DNA of 64,000 nucleotides from Sphingobacterium thalpophilum (GCF_901482695.1 NZ_LR590484.1:3534001-3598000); one strand, 5' to 3'; counted from the stretch's first letter, positions 1 to 8,189 are shown. Notes: generated by a model from the letters alone, not told the origin. Program-made: numbers and translations.

Positions 1-1
1 C

Positions 2-370
2 AATTCGTTGAACAGTAACAAAGGCTTAATTCATGATCTGACGACAGATACAGCTATTTTCTCCAATTTGCGTCAGTCGGCTGCGCAGCTGCAGGGTGTC
101 GCGCAGACAGCCAACGCGCTGATCAATAATTTGAATAGCGCGTCGAGCCGTCTAAATGACAAAGATAATGCCGTTGGTGTTCTATTGAATGATCCGGCGT
201 CCGCCGATCAGATCAAATCGGCAATCAATAATTTAAATTCAAGTACAGAAAGATTGGATGAAAATATGGAAGCCCTACAACATAATTTCCTGCTGCGCGG
301 CTTTTTCAAAAAGAAAATGAAAGAAGAAGCCAAAAAAGCAGAGCAGCTGAAGGCAGACAGTGCGCAGTAA
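2..370 (+). CDS. MlaD/MCE-family lipid-transport protein, C-terminal part
   Basis: The reading frame is already open at the left edge of the window, so the N-terminal MCE domain is missing. What remains is a helical, coiled-coil-like tail of about 122 residues rich in Asn, Gln, Ala and Ser (repeated INNLN, LINNLN and AINNLNS patterns), ending in a Lys/Glu-rich stretch. This kind of tail follows the MCE domain in Bacteroidota MlaD-like substrate-binding proteins, which hold lipids in the periplasm for an ABC transporter that maintains outer-membrane asymmetry. The family call rests on the tail pattern only. A strong terminator follows 22 bases after the stop, so this is the last gene of its operon, whose other members lie outside the window. 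Confidence 0.6.
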   Translation, partial: NSLNSNKGLIHDLTTDTAIFSNLRQSAAQLQGVAQTANALINNLNSASSRLNDKDNAVGVLLNDPASADQIKSAINNLNSSTERLDENMEALQHNFLLRGFFKKKMKEEAKKAEQLKADSAQ

Positions 371-392
371 GCCTGCGATATATATAGGTAAG

Positions 393-421
393 AGGCTTTA
401 CGCTTGCGTAGAGCCTTTTTT
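393..421 (+). terminator. Rho-independent terminator after the MCE gene
   Basis: An 11-bp stem (AGGCTTTACGC pairing with GCGTAGAGCCT, with one G-T pair) closes on a tiny loop and is followed at once by a run of T. It lies 22 bases past the stop codon of the MCE-family gene. Confidence 0.85.
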
Positions 422-513
422 ATGCAGGAAGGCTTATGCTTTTGTTATTGAAGAACAATACAGGTGTTGGCAGCTTATTTCTAGGAGTCGACCGCACCGC
501 CAAATAATTACAT

Positions 514-1215
514 ATGAATAAACCGGACATTACAGACAAGGATGTAATCTACGAAGATAATCACCTGATTGCCATCAATAAAAGAGCGGGGGATATTGTA
601 CAGGTGGATGAAACGGGCGATCTTTCATTGGAAGATATGGTAAGAGCCTATCTAAAGAAGAAATATGATAAACCCAACGATGCCTATGTGGGCGTGATCC
701 ATCGTTTGGACAGGCCCGTCAGCGGCATGATCTTATTCGCCAAAACGAGCAAGGCTCTGGAAAGAATGAATAAGTTTTTTCAGGACCGGTCCGTGAAAAA
801 GACTTATTTTGCGATCGTGCGGCAGCGTCCCCGCAACAGGGAGGGGAAATTGATCAACTGGCTGATCCGGAATCGACAGACCCGTGTTACGAAAGCTTTT
901 CCACGTGAGGTAAAAGGCGGTACCTACGCCGAACTCGATTATATGCTTGTTGGTGAGCTCAATGGATTCTACTTACTCCGCATCGAGCCGCTGACAGGAC
1001 GTACGCACCAGATCCGCGCGCAGTTGGCTGCCATGGGCTGCCCAATTGTTGGGGACAATAAGTATGGGTATCCCCGGGGCAGTTCACTGGGAAGCATCTG
1101 TCTTCATTCGCGTTCGCTTGTGTTTACACATCCCATCAAAAAAGAAAAGACGGAACTGGTTGCATCGCTGCCCAAGGATGGTTTTTGGGATAAATTTGAA
1201 TCCCTGCTGCGCTAA
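514..1215 (+). CDS. RluA-family RNA pseudouridine synthase
   Basis: This 233-residue protein converts a uridine to pseudouridine in rRNA or tRNA. The catalytic motif HRLDRPVSG is present with the essential Asp at residue 66, and the later RTHQIRAQL and GDxKYG motifs of the family are intact (residues about 163-185). There is no N-terminal S4 RNA-binding domain, so it is a short single-domain member; which RNA position it modifies cannot be told from sequence. The ATG at 514 is the natural start because the preceding bases hold the terminator of the upstream gene. The next gene begins 28 bases downstream with its own promoter-like element. Confidence 0.9.
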   Translation: MNKPDITDKDVIYEDNHLIAINKRAGDIVQVDETGDLSLEDMVRAYLKKKYDKPNDAYVGVIHRLDRPVSGMILFAKTSKALERMNKFFQDRSVKKTYFAIVRQRPRNREGKLINWLIRNRQTRVTKAFPREVKGGTYAELDYMLVGELNGFYLLRIEPLTGRTHQIRAQLAAMGCPIVGDNKYGYPRGSSLGSICLHSRSLVFTHPIKKEKTELVASLPKDGFWDKFESLLR

Positions 1216-1230
1216 TCGTTAAATTTTCAG

Positions 1231-1243
1231 TAACTTTGTCCTA
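1231..1243 (+). promoter_or_regulatory. Promoter -7 element directly before the small membrane gene
   Basis: TAACTTTG at 1231-1238 is a perfect match to the Bacteroidota -7 consensus TAnnTTTG. Only four bases separate it from the ATG at 1243, so the transcript would have little or no leader. No clear TTTG -33 box was found at the right distance. Confidence 0.5.
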
Positions 1244-1506
1244 TGAAATGGTTTAAATATCTAGTCATCATAGTGGCCCTAAGCTGCTCTACAGCATCTG
1301 TTTCGCAGGCCCAATGCGCTATGTGTACCTTGAATGCCGAAAACTCTACAAAAGAGGGGAATATGCAAGGAAAAGGCTTGAATGATGGTATCCTGTTTCT
1401 TCTGGCCATACCTTATCTAGCAGCAGCAGGTCTGGGTTTTCTGTGGTACAAAAAGTACCGCAAGCGAAACGTGCCTGCAAAGAAATTTTTTAACGAGATA
1501 CAATAG
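1243..1506 (+). CDS. Small exported membrane protein with CAMC motif
   Basis: This 87-residue protein has an N-terminal signal peptide (residues 1-23, ending SQAQ), a CAMC motif immediately after it, a short polar loop, one strongly hydrophobic segment (about residues 49-68) and a basic cytoplasmic tail (WYKKYRKRN). The layout predicts a single-pass inner-membrane protein with a short periplasmic part carrying two cysteines two residues apart. I recognise it as resembling a small conserved Bacteroidota membrane protein with no assigned function. The gene for a DUF983 zinc-ribbon membrane protein starts 5 bases after its stop, so the two are probably co-transcribed. The Cys pair could bind a metal or form a disulfide; that is inference. 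Confidence 0.75.
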   Translation: MKWFKYLVIIVALSCSTASVSQAQCAMCTLNAENSTKEGNMQGKGLNDGILFLLAIPYLAAAGLGFLWYKKYRKRNVPAKKFFNEIQ

Positions 1507-1511
1507 ACGAA

Positions 1512-1943
1512 ATGCCGACATCTAAATTCCATGCGATGATCCATTCCAAATGCCCCAAATGCCATGTGGGGAACGTATTTGAAGGGAAGGTTTACAGTTT
1601 GCGCAAACAGCATATGAATGAGGTGTGCCCGCATTGCGGCGTTAAATATGAGGTCGAACCGGGGTATTTTTATGCAGCCATGTATGTCAGTTATGCGTTG
1701 TCCGTGGCCGAAATTGTTTCGGTGTCTGTGGCTATAGCGGTGCTGAGCCGAAGCGAGTCACCATGGGTGTATCTTGCAGGTTTAGCGGTGACGATCTTGC
1801 TCTTTGCACCTTTCAATTTCCGGTATGCCCGTCTGATTCTGCTTCATTTTCTGACACCTAAAATAAGCTACGACCCGCGGTTCGAACTGGCTTTGGAAAT
1901 TCAGGAAAACGATCGGCAACCCGAAAATGAAAGCAGTAAATAA
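1512..1943 (+). CDS. DUF983 zinc-ribbon membrane protein
   Basis: The 143-residue product has an N-terminal zinc ribbon (CPKCHVG at about residues 14-20 and CPHCGVKYEVEPGYFY at 39-54) followed by two hydrophobic membrane segments (about 56-78 and 84-105) and an Arg-containing cytoplasmic tail. This arrangement is the DUF983 family, widespread in Bacteroidota and Alphaproteobacteria; its biochemical role is unknown. It is co-directional with and 5 bases downstream of the small CAMC membrane protein. A terminator hairpin lies 26 bases after the stop. All four metal-ligand cysteines are present. Confidence 0.85.
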   Translation: MPTSKFHAMIHSKCPKCHVGNVFEGKVYSLRKQHMNEVCPHCGVKYEVEPGYFYAAMYVSYALSVAEIVSVSVAIAVLSRSESPWVYLAGLAVTILLFAPFNFRYARLILLHFLTPKISYDPRFELALEIQENDRQPENESSK

Positions 1944-1969
1944 AGCTGTGTTACATGATATAGAAAATA

Positions 1970-1997
1970 AAGAGCGTCTGAACGCTCTTATTTTTTT
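1970..1997. terminator. Terminator between convergent genes
   Basis: A perfect 8-bp stem (AAGAGCGT with ACGCTCTT, loop CTGA) is followed by a T run on the plus strand, ending the DUF983 operon. Its right arm overlaps the stop codon of the minus-strand DUF4286 gene (stop at 1988-1990), so the hairpin is shared by both strands. Confidence 0.8.
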
Positions 1998-2284
1998 AAG
2001 TACTTCATGGTGCTGTCAAAAAGGAAGACCTTGTTCTGGTACGTTTCTGCAACAAGCTCCTGTAAGGGAAGCAGGTGAACCTGCTGAAAGTCCGCAATAT
2101 GTTGTTCTGAAGGGAGTACCACTTGTATGCAATAAGTCATTCCTTCATGGGGTGACTGCAACATCTGTAGAAAATGAACCTCAAATTTTTTGGATTGCAG
2201 AATATTATCCTGAATCCAGACGACAATCTCCTGGTGGATTGCTTCTTCCGCTATGACGGAGACATTATATAAAAACATAGACAA
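1988..2284 (-). CDS. DUF4286 family protein
   Basis: A 98-residue cytoplasmic protein without signal peptide or membrane segments. The pattern (YNVSVIAEEAIHQEIVVWI near the start, FHFLQML-like core and a C-terminal F-DSTMKYL) matches the DUF4286 family, small ferredoxin-fold-like proteins of unknown function found in Bacteroidota. It runs opposite to its neighbours and its stop codon sits inside a terminator hairpin shared with the convergent DUF983 gene. No function is proposed. Confidence 0.7.
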   Translation of the reverse strand: MSMFLYNVSVIAEEAIHQEIVVWIQDNILQSKKFEVHFLQMLQSPHEGMTYCIQVVLPSEQHIADFQQVHLLPLQELVAETYQNKVFLFDSTMKYLKK

Positions 2285-2593
2285 AAATAAGGTTTTCTAT
2301 TGTAAAAAAGATTCCAGTCAATAACAGCTTATAGATAAAGGGGGATGTGTATAAATGCGGCGACTCCCAATAGAAAAAAGTGCTAACAGGAAAGGCAAGC
2401 ATACCCATACCTAATGGTCAGGCCAGCAGAGTTATCGCCCGCACGTCATAAAACGTTTTTATATGAGCGCTAATTTAGCTAAGTTTGAATGTTATTTGGA
2501 TTTACGATATCTTGTAAAAATAAGGTTGCATTCGCTGCAATTTCGTATTTAATTACAATATTTGAGTTAATTGATAAGGACGTATTCGGGATT
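2285..2593. other. Intergenic region upstream of the S9-like gene
   Basis: About 310 bases without a supported gene. It holds the start side of the DUF4286 gene on the left and a good promoter (2484-2515) for the S9-like/two-component genes on the right. An open frame can be extended upstream from 2594 to an ATG at 2489, but that ATG sits between the two promoter boxes, so I do not accept it. Nothing else was recognised. Confidence 0.6.
2484..2515 (+). promoter_or_regulatory. Promoter of the S9-like/two-component operon
   Basis: TTTG at 2484-2487, a 20-base spacer, then TATCTTGT at 2508-2515, which fits the Bacteroidota sigma pattern TTTG-N19/20-TAnnTTTG apart from the end of the second box. 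It predicts a transcript starting near 2520 and a leader of about 75 bases before the ATG at 2594. Confidence 0.55.
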
Positions 2594-4477
2594 ATGAGGT
2601 TGCAATTTTGGACTGTTTTGTTTTTTTGTGTAGTCATGCTGGGGTGTCGCCAACATCATGCCGACCCTATACCTATCAACCATTTTTTTTCAACGCCCGA
2701 AAAATCGAGTTTTAAGATTTCTCCCGACGGCCGATATATTGCCTATATCGGTATTGATAATCATTGTAAAAATATATATATCATCGACCTGCAGCATCAG
2801 GATAGTTCGAAACAACTGACCTATCAGAATGATATTAATGTCAAGTCTTTTGTATGGAATAGTAGCTCAAAAATTTCTTTTTTGACCGAACAGTCTTCGC
2901 AGGACAGCCTGCGGCTATATGCGGTAGATATCAAAACAGATAAAATCTGGCCGCTGATCAAACCGGTACGTGCCCGTTTTAGATGGGTACACGCTACGGT
3001 CTCCGCGGATGGAAGCTTTATTGCAGGGATCAATGACCGGGATTCTTCGCTGTTTGACCTTTATCGTATTTATCTCGACGGGCGGCCGCGCGAACTCGTG
3101 CTTCAAAATCCGGGCAATATGAGCTCGTGGATCGTATCAACTGATGGGCAGGTGCGGCTGGCAATCGCAAATGATTCTGTACAGCAATCTGTCCTTTATC
3201 GAACATCGGAAAAAGAATCGTTCAAAGAGATTGTCCGTTGTGACGTGGAAAGTAGTTTTACTCCGTTGGGATATCAGGATAGTGCACAGTCAGTTATTTA
3301 TGCTCTGTCCAACATCAATCGCGACAAGCTCGCTCTGGTCAGTTACGATCTGTCGCACCAAAGGGAGCTGGGCGAGCTGTTCAGCCATAAAGAAGTGGAT
3401 ATGAGTCCAGGTGGATATTTTTCCGAGCAGAACAGACTGTTGTTTGTTAATTATACAACTTCGAGACAGGGCCGGCATTTTTTTGATGTGGCAACAAAAA
3501 AGAAGTACGATCAATTGGCGGAGCAAATTGAAGGCTTTGAATTTCAGGTACTGAATACGGATGTTTCAGGAGACAGGATCATTATTAAAACTTATACCGA
3601 TGTCAATCCGGGAGGGATTTATTTCTATGATTTTAGGACTAAAAAACTGACAAAGCTGGCGGATAACAACCCCGATTTGAAGGATAAGGAGTTGTCTCCG
3701 AATGAATTTGTAACCTATAAAGCGCGAGATGGTCAGCAGATAACCGGTTATTTGACCTATCCAGTACATTCAAACCGAAAAAATTTACCGATGGTGGTAT
3801 TGCCCCATGATGGACCCAATGGCCGTGAGGTTTGGGGGTTTGATAACGAAGCGCAGTTTCTGGCCAATAGAGGATATCTGGTTTTTCAGATGAACTACAG
3901 GGGCTCGACAGGTTTTGGTAAGAAGTTCTGGACGGCGGGTTTTAAGGAATGGGGAGGTAAAATCCAGGATGATATTACCGACGGAGTGAAGTGGCTGATC
4001 AAAGAAGGGATTGCAGACGGGAACAGGATCGCTATTGTAGGGAAAGGATTTGGTGGATATTCGGCGCTGCATGCCGCCTGTTTCAATTCCGATCTTTATA
4101 AATGCGCAGCGTCCTATTCTGGCTACACCAACCTATTCACTTATTTTAGGGACATCCCGCCTTATTTTAAGTCCTACGTACAGAAAATGTATCAGATTGT
4201 TGGCAATCCTATTCGAGAAGCCGAATTGTTTAAAAATATTTCGCCTGTATTCCATTCTGATAAGGTAAGAATCCCAGTATTGCTCGCCCAGGGTGGAAAA
4301 GACCGTTTCAGTTCCGTGACGGATGCAAACCAATTTGTTCAGAAACTAAAAAACAACCATATTCCTGTGCAGTATTTTTTAAAGGAAGATGAGGATAGAA
4401 CCTTTAAAAAAGATGAGAATGTTTTCGGTTATTATAACGAGCTGGAGCGATTTTTGGCAAAATATCTCGTAGATTAG
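2594..4477 (+). CDS. S9-family peptidase-like lipoprotein lacking the catalytic Ser and His
   Basis: The 627-residue product starts with a lipoprotein signal (LFFCVVMLGCRQ, lipobox Cys near residue 18), then a WD40/beta-propeller-like region (about 30-370) and a C-terminal alpha/beta-hydrolase domain (about 385-627) typical of prolyl-oligopeptidase family S9. In active members the nucleophile lies in GxSxGG; here the motif reads GKGFGG, with Gly at residue 485 in place of Ser. The Asp (GGKDRF, Asp570) is kept, but the usual GHGF near the end is EDRTF, with Arg602 in place of His. Two of three triad residues are therefore missing and the enzyme should be inactive. The start at 2594 is chosen because it gives a proper signal peptide and lies after the promoter. 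The sensor kinase gene begins 9 bases downstream, so I infer a binding or sensing role rather than hydrolysis. Confidence 0.85.
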   Translation: MRLQFWTVLFFCVVMLGCRQHHADPIPINHFFSTPEKSSFKISPDGRYIAYIGIDNHCKNIYIIDLQHQDSSKQLTYQNDINVKSFVWNSSSKISFLTEQSSQDSLRLYAVDIKTDKIWPLIKPVRARFRWVHATVSADGSFIAGINDRDSSLFDLYRIYLDGRPRELVLQNPGNMSSWIVSTDGQVRLAIANDSVQQSVLYRTSEKESFKEIVRCDVESSFTPLGYQDSAQSVIYALSNINRDKLALVSYDLSHQRELGELFSHKEVDMSPGGYFSEQNRLLFVNYTTSRQGRHFFDVATKKKYDQLAEQIEGFEFQVLNTDVSGDRIIIKTYTDVNPGGIYFYDFRTKKLTKLADNNPDLKDKELSPNEFVTYKARDGQQITGYLTYPVHSNRKNLPMVVLPHDGPNGREVWGFDNEAQFLANRGYLVFQMNYRGSTGFGKKFWTAGFKEWGGKIQDDITDGVKWLIKEGIADGNRIAIVGKGFGGYSALHAACFNSDLYKCAASYSGYTNLFTYFRDIPPYFKSYVQKMYQIVGNPIREAELFKNISPVFHSDKVRIPVLLAQGGKDRFSSVTDANQFVQKLKNNHIPVQYFLKEDEDRTFKKDENVFGYYNELERFLAKYLVD

Positions 4478-4486
4478 GGACAAAGT

Positions 4487-6145
4487 ATGAAAGCAGCGAA
4501 ATACAGCTACCGGAAAAATTATGGTCTACTGTTGGTATTTTTGATCGCGATCAGCGGTCTGTATTTGTTTGCGCTTTTTTTGGCCAGAAATTATACGGAG
4601 TCTCATATTAAAAATGAATTTACGAACAGGAGATCGGAAATTTTTGATCAAACATTAGTCCCATTTAACGATTTTTTTCAGAACAGAGTACCTGAGGTAT
4701 CGTTTTACCAAGGCTTCCTGGATTCTGTGCAGGCGGGGAAATATGCGTACAGCATTTTAAGTTCCTATCCTTTCGTACGTGAAATTGGTTTTTTTGATCT
4801 TCAGCTAAACAATGATCATAATCTGAACTATGGTTTTATCGTTAATAATCTACGGATCCAGCCCAAGACGATCACTTTTTTTTCCATTTCTCGGTCAGGT
4901 TTGTATAAAAATACGATCCGTGATCGTGCGCAAATGGGCTTGCATTCAGAAGATATCAATAATATAGGAGTCAAGTTGGCGACTTATATCGATAAGCTAC
5001 AGCCTAATGCAAAGTTGTCGGATAAAGATATATTAAAGGTTTTTTATACCATCAGACCAGGGCAGATCACCTACCTGAATATTCCGAGGGTGAATGATCT
5101 GATCGTTTACAAATCCATAATGGAGGGCAATCTGGATCATACGGTGGGTTATGAGCAGGATATGTTTAATTTCCAGATCGATCCAATGTATCTGGAAGTC
5201 AAAAACAGTTATCCCAATCTTTACGAAAAGATTGAAATTGTACCCTTAGTAGGCGCACCGATTACGCCAGAGAATGATGAGATCTCCACCGAAATGCCTT
5301 TGCCCGGAGCTCTGGCGGATTATAAACTGCTGTTTAGGTCGAGCAAAAGTTTTATTTCGGACGAGATCAACCGTAGTTTTTGGCCTGTTTTGGGTGGTAT
5401 ATCGCTGATTTATATTATTTTGATTGCGATTCTATATTTAATTTATAGAAATTTAGAAATTAACGGAAGACTTTTTAAATTGCAGTATGATTTCATCAAC
5501 AACCTGACGCATGAGTTTAAAACACCTGTGAGCGTTATTAAAATTGCTGGAAATAACATCAAGAGTGCGCAGGTGCTTTCAGAAGATGAAAGAAGGATGT
5601 ACGGTAATATATTGGATCAGGAGGCTGACCGGCTCAACAATTTGATGAATAAATTATTGTCGTTTAGCCAGATTGAAAATAAAACAATTAAATTGAATAA
5701 GGAAGAGGTTGATCTAGAGGAGTTTACTGAAAATATCGTCGCTTCTTCGAGAATAAAATATCCCGATTTCAAAATTAGCACAAAAATTGATGTACGAACA
5801 TCTATGCTAGCGGATCCGGTATTGTTGAGCAGCGTATTTCAGAACATGATCGACAACGCTTATAAATATTCGAAATCGGGACATAAAATCCTGGATATTG
5901 CCATACAACAAAGCAAGAAGAATTTTGTTATCATTTTCAGGGATGAAGGCATTGGGATAGAGAAGGCGGAGTTTAACAATATCTTCAAAAAGTTTTATAG
6001 GATAAAGAGTCAATATAATCAGCAAGGAAGTATTGGTTTAGGTCTGGCATTCTGTAAAGAGATCACCGAGTTTATCGGCGGCGACATTACGGTGAAAAGC
6101 CAGTTGGGTCATGGGACCACCTTTACATTGGTATTTCCGGTTTAA
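4487..6145 (+). CDS. Membrane sensor histidine kinase
   Basis: This 552-residue kinase has a membrane segment at about 12-33, a periplasmic sensing region of roughly 265 residues, a second membrane segment at about 298-320, then a HisKA domain and an ATPase domain. The phosphorylated His is His342 in NLTHEFKTP. N-box (MIDNAYKYS, 454-462), DEGIG (486-490) and the G2 box GSIGLGL (514-520) are all present, so it should be active. There is no HAMP domain visible between the second membrane segment and HisKA. The periplasmic domain matches no sensor family I recognise. It sits 9 bases after the S9-like lipoprotein and 14 bases before its response regulator, which suggests one operon in which the lipoprotein may feed a signal to the kinase. 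Confidence 0.9.
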   Translation: MKAAKYSYRKNYGLLLVFLIAISGLYLFALFLARNYTESHIKNEFTNRRSEIFDQTLVPFNDFFQNRVPEVSFYQGFLDSVQAGKYAYSILSSYPFVREIGFFDLQLNNDHNLNYGFIVNNLRIQPKTITFFSISRSGLYKNTIRDRAQMGLHSEDINNIGVKLATYIDKLQPNAKLSDKDILKVFYTIRPGQITYLNIPRVNDLIVYKSIMEGNLDHTVGYEQDMFNFQIDPMYLEVKNSYPNLYEKIEIVPLVGAPITPENDEISTEMPLPGALADYKLLFRSSKSFISDEINRSFWPVLGGISLIYIILIAILYLIYRNLEINGRLFKLQYDFINNLTHEFKTPVSVIKIAGNNIKSAQVLSEDERRMYGNILDQEADRLNNLMNKLLSFSQIENKTIKLNKEEVDLEEFTENIVASSRIKYPDFKISTKIDVRTSMLADPVLLSSVFQNMIDNAYKYSKSGHKILDIAIQQSKKNFVIIFRDEGIGIEKAEFNNIFKKFYRIKSQYNQQGSIGLGLAFCKEITEFIGGDITVKSQLGHGTTFTLVFPV

Positions 6146-6159
6146 AAATAAATTTAAAT

Positions 6160-6858
6160 ATGAACAAAGACATCACTGTTGCTGTTATTGAAGATGATGA
6201 GAACTTGCGTTTCTTGGTAAAACATCGATTGGAATCTGAGGGCTATCAAGTCATTCAAAGCGGAAATGGGAATGAAGCAGAAAGTTTGATTCTGGAAAAA
6301 AGACCCGATGTGGTTTTATTGGACTGGATGCTTCCGGGAAAAGAAGGTAACGAGATCTGTGAAGATGTACGCAAAGCAGGATTTGAGAACATCATTATTA
6401 TGATGACGGCAAAATCCCAAGATGTGGACAAAATTGAAGCTTATAGTTTTGGCGTGACGGACTATATCAGCAAGCCATTCAATATGGATGTATTGATCGC
6501 TATGATAGATAACAAGGTGAAATTTTTCTTGCCTAAAAATAGCCCTGAGATTTATAAATTCGGCCAGACTGAGCATCATCCGAATATTCACTCTCTGATA
6601 CGTGATGGTAAGAAGGTGGAACTGACAATTTTGGAAAACAGGATTCTGTTACATTTTCTACAGAACCTTGGGCGGGAGATCACACGGGAGGAACTGATGG
6701 AAGTGGTGTGGGGCTACAGTTCAAATGTAAATACACGCACGCTTGACATGCACGTTGTGCGTCTGCGTAAAAAGATAGAAACCAATCCGGACAAACCGCA
6801 TTATCTGCAGACAGTACGGGGCTTGGGTTACAAATTTGTCGATGATGAGGAGTCCTGA
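6160..6858 (+). CDS. OmpR/PhoB-type response regulator, partner of the adjacent kinase
   Basis: The 232-residue protein has a receiver domain (1-120) with acidic pocket EDD at 11-13, phospho-acceptor Asp55, Thr83 and Lys105, and a winged-helix DNA-binding domain (about 140-230) with the GLGYKF ending of the OmpR family. It starts 14 bases after the kinase stop, so the two form a cognate pair. Likely targets are unknown; no repeated operator was recognised near its own promoter. The gene is followed by an intergenic stretch with a promoter and a strong hairpin that precede greA. Confidence 0.92.
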   Translation: MNKDITVAVIEDDENLRFLVKHRLESEGYQVIQSGNGNEAESLILEKRPDVVLLDWMLPGKEGNEICEDVRKAGFENIIIMMTAKSQDVDKIEAYSFGVTDYISKPFNMDVLIAMIDNKVKFFLPKNSPEIYKFGQTEHHPNIHSLIRDGKKVELTILENRILLHFLQNLGREITREELMEVVWGYSSNVNTRTLDMHVVRLRKKIETNPDKPHYLQTVRGLGYKFVDDEES

Positions 6859-6900
6859 TAGGACCGATTACTATGAATAGACAAATTTTATACGGATGAA

Positions 6901-6931
6901 TTTGTTTTGTTGAAAACAATTATTATCTTCG
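6901..6931 (+). promoter_or_regulatory. Promoter upstream of greA
   Basis: TTTG at 6901-6904, a 19-base spacer, then TATCTTCG at 6924-6931, close to the Bacteroidota consensus. The expected start point is near 6937, a few bases before a strong terminator-like hairpin, so transcripts would begin with that hairpin. Confidence 0.55.
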
Positions 6932-6944
6932 TATAGATTGAAAG

Positions 6945-6991
6945 CAAGACCATGTTACCCGACGAGGGTAATATGGTCTTGTTTCTTTTTT
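6945..6991 (+). terminator. Strong hairpin with T tract between response regulator and greA
   Basis: CAAGACCAT and TTACCC on the left (6945-6960) pair with GGGTAA and ATGGTCTTG on the right (6966-6981), with one mismatch (G against T) and a 5-base loop, followed by TTTCTTTTTT. It looks like an intrinsic terminator for the two-component genes, but a promoter lies just upstream of it, so it may instead be an attenuator in the greA leader. Confidence 0.8.
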
Positions 6992-7022
6992 AAAATGTAG
7001 AAAATAAGAAAAAGATAAAATT

Positions 7023-7496
7023 ATGGCAGAAGTAACTTATTTTACGGAAGAAGGATTGCGTAAGCTTAAAGAAGAATTAGCTTATCTGAAGACGGAAGGA
7101 AGAGCTAAAATTGCCAATGCGATTGCAGAGGCGAGGGACAAAGGCGATTTATCGGAGAATGCGGAGTATGATGCCGCGAAAGAGGCGCAGGGACTACATG
7201 AGGCTAAAATAGCCAATTTGGAAAATACCTTGGCTACAGCGCGTTTGATTGACGAATCGAAGCTCGATACGTCCAAAGTCTTGGCGCTTTCTATTGTCAA
7301 GATCAAAAATAAAAAGAACGGTGCTGTGATGACCTATCAATTGGTAGCGGAGTCTGAGGCAGATCTTAAGTCTGGTAAGATTTCGGTTAAGTCTCCTATT
7401 GCACAGGGGTTGTTGGGTAAATCAAAAGGTGATACCGCCGTCATTGAGGTGCCTGCAGGTAAAATTGAATTTGAGATTGTAGAGATTTCAAGATAA
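7023..7496 (+). CDS. greA: Transcription elongation factor GreA
   Basis: The 157-residue protein has the N-terminal coiled coil that reaches into the RNA polymerase secondary channel (residues about 5-75, with the acidic tip DLSENAEYDAAKEAQ carrying the paired acidic residues) and the C-terminal FKBP-like domain ending in a typical SPIAQGLLGKSKGD motif. It stimulates cleavage of backtracked RNA. Length and motifs are normal for the family. It is transcribed alone: a promoter and a strong hairpin precede it and two hairpins follow. Confidence 0.95.
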   Translation: MAEVTYFTEEGLRKLKEELAYLKTEGRAKIANAIAEARDKGDLSENAEYDAAKEAQGLHEAKIANLENTLATARLIDESKLDTSKVLALSIVKIKNKKNGAVMTYQLVAESEADLKSGKISVKSPIAQGLLGKSKGDTAVIEVPAGKIEFEIVEISR

Positions 7497-7557
7497 CATT
7501 TGTCGGTTATGTGCGGTATGCCATAACCGCACATTCACAAATTAACTTTATATTAAG

Positions 7558-7589
7558 AAGGTCCGATTATAGCAATCGCGACCTTTTTT
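7558..7589 (+). terminator. Terminator downstream of greA
   Basis: AAGGTC-CGATT pairs with AATCG-C-GACCTT around the loop ATAGC, followed by TTTT. A second hairpin (ATGTGCGGT with ACCGCACAT, 7509-7534) lies between it and the greA stop, without a T run. Confidence 0.75.
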
Positions 7590-7713
7590 GTTTATATTTG
7601 TTAAAACAATGAACGCTGAAAGGGCTGATGATTTAGAAAAAGGCAATGTTCCTGTATCTTGTCAGCTTTAGTGGATCGTATATAAATTAAGATTTATTCC
7701 AATATTGAATAAT

Positions 7714-8130
7714 ATGTCGACAATTTTTTCAAAAATCGTTGCTGGAGAGATTCCAGCTTATAAAGTGGCAGAAAGTAATGATTTTCTGGCTTTTCTGGAC
7801 ATTAGTCCCGTGGCCAAAGGGCATGTACTGGTGATTCCAAAAAAGGAGACGGATTACATTTTTGATATCGATGATGATGAATACATGGCACTTTGGGTGT
7901 TTGCGAAAATTGTTGCACAAGGGATAAAAAAAGTAATTCCATGTGTTAAAGTTGGTGTTGCTGTCGTCGGATTGGAGGTTGCGCATGCGCATATCCATCT
8001 GGTTCCGATCAATAAGATCAGCGATCTAAATTTTGCAGGGCCAAAGCTAACGTTGAGCAATGAGGAACTCAGTCAGATCGCCGAGACGATTAGGGAGTCC
8101 ATTATCAGCATAACTACTCAAAATCAATAA
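7714..8130 (+). CDS. HIT-family nucleotide hydrolase
   Basis: A 138-residue histidine-triad protein. The defining motif HAHIHLVP lies near residue 93-100, and the N-terminal FSKIVAGEIPAYKVAE and the DISPVAKGHVLVIPK strand are typical of bacterial HIT/HINT hydrolases, which cleave the phosphoramidate or phosphoanhydride of AMP-linked substrates. I use the ATG at 7714 in front of MSTIFSKIV; the in-frame TTG nine bases earlier is less likely. Its gene follows the greA terminator and is transcribed in the same direction. The physiological substrate is not known. Confidence 0.9.
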   Translation: MSTIFSKIVAGEIPAYKVAESNDFLAFLDISPVAKGHVLVIPKKETDYIFDIDDDEYMALWVFAKIVAQGIKKVIPCVKVGVAVVGLEVAHAHIHLVPINKISDLNFAGPKLTLSNEELSQIAETIRESIISITTQNQ

Positions 8131-8181
8131 GGACGAAAGATTATATTACACTTGATTTACTTTCGTTGTTTAGAAGAATAC

Positions 8182-8189
8182 TATATTTG
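8182..8189 (+). promoter_or_regulatory. Promoter -7 element upstream of the DedA gene
   Basis: TATATTTG at 8182-8189 matches TAnnTTTG exactly. No clear TTTG box lies 19-20 bases upstream. It predicts a leader of about 80 bases before the ATG at 8275. Confidence 0.4.

Noticed and set aside
2489..2593. Upstream extension of the S9-like protein to the ATG at 2489
   Set aside because: The ATG lies between the two promoter boxes and adds 35 residues before a good lipoprotein signal peptide.
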